In this document: positions 1 to 5,409 of the stretch, piece after piece
How the letters are laid out: each line of letters opens with the position of its first letter
Position numbering within the stretch: the first letter of the stretch is position 1
DNA from: Asaia bogorensis
Lineage (GTDB): Bacteria > Pseudomonadota > Alphaproteobacteria > Acetobacterales > Acetobacteraceae
NCBI GenBank assembly: GCA_945873675.1
Contig: CAMCEP010000203.1
Location: forward strand, 1 to 5,409
DNA: 5,409 nt
Direction of reading: 5' to 3'
Position numbers and translations under genes: made by a program
Notes under the pieces: generated by a model
The model's input: only the letters and a program-made list of their open reading frames with translations
The model's database searches: none
What the model was told of the DNA's origin: nothing

Positions 1-64
1 AACGCCCTCTTGGGCCCGGTTCCATCTCGGCCGATATCAGAAGATTATCATGTTTAGGCGATGC

Positions 65-80
65 GGCTACTGCGGTAGCC
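65..80. repeat. Short perfect inverted repeat (hairpin)
   Basis: GGCTAC, a TGCG loop and GTAGCC form a 6-bp perfect stem with a 4-base loop. A further GGCTA at 83-87 can pair instead with TAGCC at 76-80, so two mutually exclusive stems are possible. No T-run follows on either strand, so it does not look like an intrinsic terminator. It could be a protein-binding site or chance. Confidence 0.35.
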
Positions 81-213
81 TGGGCTATTGTCGAAACCCT
101 CACGATCAAAACTTATAGTGACGGAAGTTTAGGATGAGTCATATTGGGCGAAATCAGAATATAAAATCTCCAAAGTTGGGGTTAGTAAGTATTTGACTTT
201 TTTTCTAAAATAG

Positions 214-243
214 TTGAGGCTTCGATAAGCTGTGAATTACAAA
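214..243 (+). promoter_or_regulatory. Possible sigma-70-type promoter for the channel gene
   Basis: TTGAGG (214-219) followed after 18 bases by TACAAA (238-243) is the best-spaced -35/-10 pair found between the left edge and the GTG start. A better -35 hexamer, TTGACT at 193-198, has no acceptable -10 at the normal distance. The call rests on loose consensus matches in AT-rich DNA and is weak. Confidence 0.2.
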
Positions 244-261
244 TAGTTCGGCTCATCGCTT

Positions 262-267
262 AAAGGA
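262..267 (+). promoter_or_regulatory. Ribosome binding site that decides the GTG start
   Basis: AAAGGA ends nine bases before the GTG at 277. It supports this non-ATG start. The in-frame TAG at 244-246 excludes a longer protein, and the next in-frame ATG is over 200 codons downstream, which would remove the signal peptide. Confidence 0.65.
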
Positions 268-276
268 TCGCTTCCT

Positions 277-2520
277 GTGCGCACACAAAATCGTCTGCGT
301 ATTTTGGCTTTATTATATTATTTTCTTTTACCTTTTTTCGTGGCCTCACCGGGCTTGGCGCAAGCAGTTTGGCAGGGCAGTTGGGAAACCAGTTGGCCTG
401 GGGGTGGGGCTCGGGTCACTCTTGACCAGGACGGGGCAAAGATAACCGGCACTTACCCCTTATTATCCGGCAAGATTGAAGCCATCGCTGAGGGGGGGCG
501 CCTCCTCGGAAACTGGACAGAGGGCACAAGGCAAGGGTCGCTGCAATTCACCCTATCTGAGGATGGGCAGAGCTTTGTGGGAAGGCGGGATGGCGCCGAG
601 TGGTGGACCGGGCGCCGCAGCACGCGCATTTCGGCAAATGTGATCGGCAATGCGGAGACGCCGAGATCGACACTGAGGTCTTTCCTGAGTGCCGGTAACG
701 CGGCGCGCGATAATGATCGGGAACAGTGGACTGTCGCCGCGGGCTTATTGGTATTCGATTCAGATTCAGCGCCTGTCGCGCCAGGCGCGAAAAATGCGCG
801 TGCGATTGAATATTTCAATCTGCTTGATCTTCTCACCATTCGGTTGGCGGACTTCGACCACCTTGCTCCGCGTGCTCCTTCAGCGGCTGTTGGCCAAATC
901 GATCTGAGGGACGGGTCAGGGATAGAGATAGCTTTCCTGCGCCAACCCAATGGTGATTGGCGCATCAATGTGCCGGCGCCATCGGTTATTGCCAGGGATC
1001 GTGAACGTGCCCTTGCGGCGATGGGGCACCCGGCTAATCGGCAGCCTGAAGCCTTTGAAGCCATGGCGTCGCCCAGGGACAATATTCGAAGCTTTCTATA
1101 TGGCGTCGGGCGGTGGGATCAGGCAGGGCGCGCGCTGGCTCTAAGTGCGCTGGATTTGTCGAAGTTCAACGCTGTTACGCGTGATGCAGATGGGGAATTG
1201 GTCGCTCTGCAGCTGGGGCGTGTTCTCCAGAAAATTGGGCTTGAAGCATTACAGGTCATTCCCAATCATGTGCCGCTGGCGAATGAATATGAGATATTTT
1301 CACATGGTGCCGCCCGCTTTTTATTGGTTGCGGATACTTCATCAGGTGCAAGGCGATGGTTGATCTCATCGGAGACTGTCGACCGTTCTATGGAATTGCT
1401 CCGTATCAGCGACCGTCTTCCGGCGACACAATTTGGATTTTTTGGTGAAATACCGGAAACAGCATTTTTCAGAATTAGACAGGAAATATCGCGCCTGCTT
1501 CCTGCCTTGCTTTCCCGCCTGGGGCGTATGGAAGCTTGGCAGGTCTTGGGGGCAGTATCGGGCCTCGCACTCTCTGTGTTTTTGGCGGGACTGCTCAGGC
1601 GGCTATGCATTTCGATCTGGCTGTATTCACTGGGTGAAAAAATTGAGATCCCCCGGTGGTTCAAAATCAGCCTAACTTTCTGTTTTACTATTCTTTTTGC
1701 GACACCTATTCCCAAGATTTTTGGGATCCCCGCACATGCACGTCAGGTAATGGTTCCGCTTATCGGCATTACCTTGACTTTCCTTTTGACGGCGATTGCA
1801 TGGTATCTGATTAAAATTTACTCGAAACGATTAACCAAATTAGCCGAACAGACAATCAGTAATAGCGATGACATCATGATTTCACTCTTCTTCGCAATAC
1901 TGCGCATTTTAACGATCGGTTCCTGCGGGCTGGGTATTGCATATTTTCTTTCAATATCTCCGGTCAATATTCTGGCGGGCCTTGGGATCGGCGGTCTTGC
2001 AGTTGCGTTTGCGGCGCGGGAAACCATTGCCAATATTTTTGGTGCAGCAGTGCTCGCAGTAGATCGGCCCTTCAAGCGTGGCGATATCATTTCTGTGGGT
2101 GATTCACGTGGCGCTGTTGAACACGTCGGTATCCGATCGACACGGCTGCGAACTTTGGAAAACAAGGAAATTGTTGTTCCAAATTCAAAGGTAGCAGATA
2201 CCAGCATCACTAATCACGGTGTTCCCGAACCAATTGCGGCGAGTGCAATTTTCCGACTTGCTCTGCAGAAGAATCCCTCCGTCGTAAGTGAATTTCTGGT
2301 GATGCTTCGGGAAGAATTTATGAATCTTGTGCCTTCGGGCGACCCGCAGGAAGCGATCTCCATCCAACACATGAATAGCGATGATGTGGCGCTAAAAATT
2401 CTGACGCCCACTTCGATGGATCTGATCCAAGGTCAAAAAATCGTCGAAACACTCGCCCTTTCGGCATTGGCTAGGTCAAACGAAGCAGGCGTTCAGTTTT
2501 CCTGGAATGCCTCCGCATGA
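277..2520 (+). CDS. MscS-family mechanosensitive ion channel with large periplasmic N-terminus
   Basis: Predicted inner-membrane channel of the small-conductance mechanosensitive (MscS) superfamily, which releases solutes when membrane tension rises. Start is GTG with a good ribosome binding site; length is 747 residues against 286 for E. coli MscS. Layout in order: signal peptide 1-30 (likely cut after AQA); a Gly/Trp-rich beta-sheet domain ~31-114; two similar modules beginning TPRSTLRSFL (128) and SPRDNIRSFL (265); membrane helices near 420-441, 461-483, 491-512 and 534-556; pore helix ~560-592 containing LAVAFAARETIANIFGA; then the MscS beta domain (DRPFKRGD, VPNS at 634-637) and a C-terminal alpha/beta domain. 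Five helices after a cleaved signal place the C-terminus in the cytoplasm, as in MscS. Against E. coli MscS, Leu105 is kept (L574), Leu109 becomes Phe578, and the Gln112-Gly113 kink is replaced by Arg581-Glu582. The fold call is firm; the gating stimulus is unknown. A patatin gene follows after 95 bases, probably in the same transcript. Confidence 0.95.
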   Translation: MRTQNRLRILALLYYFLLPFFVASPGLAQAVWQGSWETSWPGGGARVTLDQDGAKITGTYPLLSGKIEAIAEGGRLLGNWTEGTRQGSLQFTLSEDGQSFVGRRDGAEWWTGRRSTRISANVIGNAETPRSTLRSFLSAGNAARDNDREQWTVAAGLLVFDSDSAPVAPGAKNARAIEYFNLLDLLTIRLADFDHLAPRAPSAAVGQIDLRDGSGIEIAFLRQPNGDWRINVPAPSVIARDRERALAAMGHPANRQPEAFEAMASPRDNIRSFLYGVGRWDQAGRALALSALDLSKFNAVTRDADGELVALQLGRVLQKIGLEALQVIPNHVPLANEYEIFSHGAARFLLVADTSSGARRWLISSETVDRSMELLRISDRLPATQFGFFGEIPETAFFRIRQEISRLLPALLSRLGRMEAWQVLGAVSGLALSVFLAGLLRRLCISIWLYSLGEKIEIPRWFKISLTFCFTILFATPIPKIFGIPAHARQVMVPLIGITLTFLLTAIAWYLIKIYSKRLTKLAEQTISNSDDIMISLFFAILRILTIGSCGLGIAYFLSISPVNILAGLGIGGLAVAFAARETIANIFGAAVLAVDRPFKRGDIISVGDSRGAVEHVGIRSTRLRTLENKEIVVPNSKVADTSITNHGVPEPIAASAIFRLALQKNPSVVSEFLVMLREEFMNLVPSGDPQEAISIQHMNSDDVALKILTPTSMDLIQGQKIVETLALSALARSNEAGVQFSWNASA

Positions 2521-2604
2521 GCCTGCTTATGCGACACCTTGGTCGAAAAATCGCAAGCGTGAGAATTTGTCGCGTTTATCCGTCCTGCCCGGTAGGCCCA
2601 AATT

Positions 2605-2610
2605 AGAGGA
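2605..2610 (+). promoter_or_regulatory. Ribosome binding site of the patatin gene
   Basis: AGAGGA lies five bases before ATG 2616 and eight before ATG 2619. The spacing slightly favours the second ATG, which would shorten the protein by one residue. A third ATG at 2652 lacks a comparable site. Confidence 0.6.
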
Positions 2611-2615
2611 ATTGT

Positions 2616-3863
2616 ATGATGGCAAGCATCGAAAAAAATAAAAACTATCTAATGGCCGAAAGGCAGTTATCGCCTAGTCGGAGAGGGTTGCTTGGCCTTT
2701 CGGCTGCTATCGGCGTCAGTAGCCTGTTGCCGGGCTGTGCGCTGCCTGGCCGCGGGCAGGCAGTTCCACGTAACCTCACCCACCAGGCCAGCGTTCTCGG
2801 CATCAAGAATGAAAGATTTCTTATTCCTAACGATTTGCCTGCCCTAGTTGAGGAATTCCAATTGGCAGCAGAACGGCGCGCCGCTGAGGCGCGTCGCTCG
2901 ACGGTCAGGGGGGGATCCAATGATGGGGCCATGCTTGCGGTGTCCGGCGGTGGGGAAGATGGCGCATTTGGTGCCGGCATTCTTTGTGGCTGGTCAGATC
3001 GGGGAACGCGGCCAACATTCGAATTGGTGACGGGTGTTTCGACCGGCGCGCTGACGGCGCCTTTTGCTTTCCTGGGGACTGAGTGGGACAAGGCACTGAA
3101 GTCGGTCTATACTGACACCTCGCCAAAAGACGTATTGCGTCAGCGCTTCCTGACGGCTGCGCTTGTTGATGATGCTTTGGCTGATAACGCGCCATTATTC
3201 TCAACCATCTCAAGATATTTCGACGATACAATGCTGCAAAAGATCGCGGAAGGATACCGCGCAGGAAGATTGTTATTGATTGGCACAGCAAATATCGATG
3301 CCCAATTACCGACAACATGGAATATCGGCGCTATCGCAAATAGTGGGCATCCGCAGGCATTGGACCTGATTAGAAAGATTCTCCTGGCGTCGGCCGCTAT
3401 TCCTGGTGCCTTCCCGCCTGTCATGATCGACGTCAACACACCTTCGGGCAGTTTCCAGGAAATGCATGTTGATGGTGGGGCATTTACCCAAGTTTTTCTG
3501 TATCCACGCAGATACAGTGCAATGCAGCGCGCCACGGCCAGGAATGCCCAACCCTTCGCTAAAAGGGCCTATGTTATTCGTAATGCGCGATTTGATCCCA
3601 ATTGGGCGATGGTTGACCGTCGCGCACTCAGCATAGCGGGCCGGGCGATTTCAACCATGATCGCCTCTGGTGGCTACAATGATATTGTGCGGATTTGGAA
3701 CACGACGCGGCAAGATGGCGTCGATTTCAATCTGGCTTATATAAGTTCACAATTTGAAGGAAGCTACTCGCAACCTTTCGAACAGGCTTATATGCGCCAG
3801 TTGTTTGATTATGCGTATGAACGCTCTTTGCGTGGTGAAACTTGGGTCAAAGAGCCACCATGA
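2616..3863 (+). CDS. Patatin-like phospholipase, predicted Tat-exported lipoprotein
   Basis: Predicted acyl hydrolase of the patatin family, which cleaves fatty acids from membrane lipids with a Ser-Asp dyad. The sequence shows the oxyanion-hole loop SGGGEDGAFGAG (110-121), the nucleophile elbow GVSTG with Ser142, and the DGG motif with Asp286, so the enzyme should be active. The N-terminus combines a twin-arginine motif, SRRGLLG (21-27), a hydrophobic stretch and a lipobox LPGC with Cys41. This indicates Tat-type export and lipid attachment; Ala at +2 does not suggest inner-membrane retention. The protein is thus placed at the periplasmic face of the inner or outer membrane, unlike cytoplasmic patatins of the CapV defence type. 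Length, 415 residues, and the C-terminal WVKEPP ending fit a complete protein. It follows the channel gene by 95 bases with its own ribosome binding site and no terminator between, so co-transcription is likely. Codon use matches the channel gene. The true substrate, phospholipid or another ester, cannot be read from the sequence. Confidence 0.93.
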   Translation: MMASIEKNKNYLMAERQLSPSRRGLLGLSAAIGVSSLLPGCALPGRGQAVPRNLTHQASVLGIKNERFLIPNDLPALVEEFQLAAERRAAEARRSTVRGGSNDGAMLAVSGGGEDGAFGAGILCGWSDRGTRPTFELVTGVSTGALTAPFAFLGTEWDKALKSVYTDTSPKDVLRQRFLTAALVDDALADNAPLFSTISRYFDDTMLQKIAEGYRAGRLLLIGTANIDAQLPTTWNIGAIANSGHPQALDLIRKILLASAAIPGAFPPVMIDVNTPSGSFQEMHVDGGAFTQVFLYPRRYSAMQRATARNAQPFAKRAYVIRNARFDPNWAMVDRRALSIAGRAISTMIASGGYNDIVRIWNTTRQDGVDFNLAYISSQFEGSYSQPFEQAYMRQLFDYAYERSLRGETWVKEPP

Positions 3864-3992
3864 ACGAGCTGATGCGGCCCTTTGCCCAATTCATGCGCGC
3901 GTAGTTGGAGAATTGCGGTATTCCCCTTGTGGATACTCAACGTATGAAAACAGGAACTGCATAGCGCCCAAGGCTCCCAAAAATACTCCCCC

Positions 3993-4277
3993 TCACACCA
4001 TCTGCCCCCGCAAAAACCCAAGTGCGGGCAATGGCGTCCATTTCCGGGGTAGGTCGGATCGTTTGATTGGTGTCACCGAATAATGTGGCACGGGTTGTTT
4101 GGCGCGGATCAGCCAATCGGCATAGGCGCGCACTTGTTGGTCGCGCCAGTCTCGGTCGTTCAGGGCGGCGGAGCGGGAACGGAAAACCTCGGCCACGCGG
4201 CTTTTGCGCCCCACGGTTGCCACAACGGCCCAGAGCGTATCCTCATCCCCGCGACTGACTGGCGTAAGCGTCACCAC
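3993..4277 (-). CDS. Hypothetical protein, possibly a truncated gene
   Basis: A 94-codon frame read leftwards, 46 bases after the monooxygenase gene and on the same strand. I do not recognise the family. Codons are mostly GC-ending, as in the monooxygenase gene, and the composition (many Trp, Arg and Asp residues, e.g. DRDWRDQQVRAYADWLIRAK in the middle) looks like a folded soluble protein. There is no signal peptide or membrane segment. The start is doubtful: GTG at 4277 and GTG at 4274 both lack a ribosome binding site, and the frame stays open upstream only to a TGA about 30 bases away. It may be a real small gene without a Shine-Dalgarno site, or the 3' part of a gene whose beginning was lost. 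It converges on the patatin gene. Confidence 0.5.
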   Translation of the reverse strand: MVTLTPVSRGDEDTLWAVVATVGRKSRVAEVFRSRSAALNDRDWRDQQVRAYADWLIRAKQPVPHYSVTPIKRSDLPRKWTPLPALGFLRGQMV

Positions 4278-4323
4278 GCCCGAAATAGTGTCAAATCGCG
4301 GGGGCAGGGGTCAAGTCAAACCT

Positions 4324-5400
4324 TCAGGCGGCAGCCGGCACCGGCACCCCAATCCGGTCCAGCGGGCCGAATTCGCGTTCCAGGCGGGGGCGGATGGCGC
4401 TCTGCCACGCCTTGATGGTGTTCATGGCGATGGCAGGCGGCAGGTCGCCGATTTGCATTTGCAGCAAATAATGGCAGGGGCTGGCGGCGCGGATTTCGGC
4501 GGCCATGCGGGCGGCCACCGTATCGGCGTCCCCCACCAGCATGAAGGACCCCATTTCTTCCAGGCTTGGCTCGCCTTCCCAGGTTTTTTCCACCAGCAGG
4601 CCGCCATCCATTTCCTGTTCCTTGCGGCGCAGGCTTTGGGATAGGCGGATTTGCCAGCGGGCATTTTCCAAAAAGGCCATGGCTTCGGCCTTGTCATCCG
4701 TCACGCAGAAGGGGCGCATGGCGCCGAAGCGCAACGCCTCGGGCGATTTGCCGGCGGCGCGCCAAATATCTTCAAAGCGCCGGCGTGCGGCGGCCAGAAG
4801 GGCAGGGGTGAAGTGGCGGGGGGTTACCATCACCACGCAGTCGCGTTGGGCTGCGTAGCGATGCAGATCGGGGTTGTCGCCGGCCACCCAAATCTCCGGC
4901 AGTTTGCCGGCGGGCCGCGGCGCGATGTGGGTTTGCGGCAGGGAATAATATTCGCCTTCGTGGGAGAAGGTCTCGCCGCCAAAGGCCTTTTCCATCATGG
5001 CCATCACTTCCAACAAGCGGTGCGGCGCTTCCTGAAGGGATGCATCGAAGCGTTCAAACTCATAAGGCTGATACCCGCTGCCAACGCCAAGAACCAGGCG
5101 CCCATGGGTTAGCGAATCCACCATGCCGATTTCGGCGATCAGGCGGGAAGGGTGGTACAGCGGCACGATCACAACGCCGGAAGCGAGTTTTATGCGTGAG
5201 GTCTCGCCCGCCAGGCGGGCCAGCATCATCAGGGGTGATGGGCAGACGCAGTAATTGGAAAAGTGATGCTCGGCGAACCAGGCGATGTTGAAGCCGGCGG
5301 CTTCCGCGGCCTTCACCTGGGCGATGGTCTGGTCATAGATCGCGGCCGTGGGCACGCCGCGATTGCGATAGCCCATGAGGTTGAAAATACCGACATCCAT
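4324..5400 (-). CDS. LLM-class flavin-dependent monooxygenase (luciferase-like)
   Basis: Predicted cytoplasmic flavin-dependent oxidoreductase of the bacterial-luciferase-like superfamily, which uses reduced flavin and oxygen to oxidise an organic substrate; some members use F420 instead. The 358 residues show the family pattern: an MDVGIFNLMG start strand, AWFAEHHF (40-47), the hydrophobic strand IKLASGVVIVPLYHP (70-84), then the EIGMVDSLTHGRLVLGVGSG signature (90-109), and IWVAGDN (170-176) in the second half of the barrel. The length is normal for the family and no frameshift is seen. The ATG at 5400-5398 gives the expected N-terminus. Only nine bases upstream are in the window and they hold no ribosome binding site; the frame also runs open to the edge, so a slightly longer start cannot be excluded. 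Codon use is strongly GC-rich, unlike the + strand genes. Nothing nearby indicates the substrate. The family call is firm; the specific function is open. Confidence 0.93.
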   Translation of the reverse strand: MDVGIFNLMGYRNRGVPTAAIYDQTIAQVKAAEAAGFNIAWFAEHHFSNYCVCPSPLMMLARLAGETSRIKLASGVVIVPLYHPSRLIAEIGMVDSLTHGRLVLGVGSGYQPYEFERFDASLQEAPHRLLEVMAMMEKAFGGETFSHEGEYYSLPQTHIAPRPAGKLPEIWVAGDNPDLHRYAAQRDCVVMVTPRHFTPALLAAARRRFEDIWRAAGKSPEALRFGAMRPFCVTDDKAEAMAFLENARWQIRLSQSLRRKEQEMDGGLLVEKTWEGEPSLEEMGSFMLVGDADTVAARMAAEIRAASPCHYLLQMQIGDLPPAIAMNTIKAWQSAIRPRLEREFGPLDRIGVPVPAAA

Positions 5401-5409
5401 GGCGTGCTT

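Larger units (their letters stand above)
1..276. other. AT-rich leader region upstream of the channel gene
   Basis: No complete gene can be supported here. From about 110 to 250 the sequence is clearly AT-rich, as expected for a promoter region. The first ~137 bases hold two competing open frames that reach the left window edge. One is on + (bases 3-137, stop TGA at 135-137) and the other on - (GTG at 103-101, reading leftwards). Either could be the end of a neighbouring gene, but neither product is recognisable from so few codons. A small perfect hairpin lies at 65-80. The channel gene's own frame is closed by a TAG at 244-246, so that gene cannot start further upstream than this. Confidence 0.6.

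Noticed and set aside
50..118. Cys-rich mini-ORF (CGYCGSLGYC)
   Set aside because: It has 22 codons, no ribosome binding site, and overlaps other equally open frames.
453..1082. Long open frame on the - strand inside the channel gene
   Set aside because: It is fully antisense to a well-supported MscS gene, and its Ser/Arg-rich product has no recognisable motif or ribosome binding site.
2616..3863. Patatin as a CapV-like CBASS antiphage effector
   Set aside because: The Tat/lipobox signal places it outside the cytoplasm, and no cyclic-nucleotide synthase or other CBASS gene is present.
3860..3904. MNELMRPFAQFMRA as a truncated DUF5989-type small membrane protein
   Set aside because: The start is mildly reminiscent, but the defining hydrophobic segment is absent in every frame after the stop. 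Fourteen residues cannot support a family call.
3907..3926. GGAGAAT / ATTCCCC stem in the convergent gap as a terminator
   Set aside because: One of seven pairs is mismatched and no T-run follows on either strand, so it does not meet the intrinsic terminator pattern.
3754..4083. 109-codon + strand frame crossing the patatin end
   Set aside because: It starts inside the patatin gene in another frame and overlaps the - strand hypothetical frame; there is no ribosome binding site or motif.
4278..4320. Promoter for the 94-codon frame built on TTGACC or TTGACT
   Set aside because: The -35 hexamers look good on the - strand, but no acceptable -10 lies at 16-18 bases (best CACTAT).
4204..5291. Several + strand open frames opposite the monooxygenase gene
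   Set aside because: GC-rich genes often leave antisense frames open. The products are rich in Gly, Arg and Ala without family motifs, while the - strand product shows clear LLM motifs.

Overview
The window carries two gene pairs that converge on a gap near 3864-3992. On the + strand, after about 276 bases of AT-rich leader, lie a large MscS-type channel gene (277-2520) and a patatin-like phospholipase lipoprotein gene (2616-3863). On the - strand, entering from the right edge, lie a luciferase-like flavin monooxygenase gene (5400-4324) and a small unrecognised reading frame (4277-3993). No rRNA, tRNA, CRISPR array or intact mobile element is visible.

The protein styles (export signals, lipobox, an MscS with a large periplasmic N-terminus, an LLM-class oxidoreductase) point to a Gram-negative bacterium. 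The GC-rich codon use on the right side suggests a proteobacterium, probably an alphaproteobacterium; this is inference, as there is no marker gene. The two halves differ in composition: hand counts of 60-base lines give about 38-47% G+C in parts of the channel and patatin genes (2161-2220, 3241-3300) against about 70% in the monooxygenase gene (4741-4800, 4861-4920).

The + strand pair looks like a two-gene envelope unit. The channel has a cleavable signal peptide, a periplasmic beta-sheet domain, two copies of a ~115-residue periplasmic module, five predicted membrane helices and a cytoplasmic MscS vestibule domain. The phospholipase has a Tat-like twin-arginine signal fused to a lipobox and the full patatin Ser/Asp dyad, so it should be a membrane-anchored hydrolase on the periplasmic side. 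A membrane-tension channel next to a lipid hydrolase on the same side of the membrane suggests a shared role in membrane or osmotic stress, but nothing in the sequence proves that they interact.

The - strand pair is more ordinary: a full-length LLM-family enzyme of unknown substrate, and a 94-codon frame with good codon use but a poor start that may be a truncated gene remnant.
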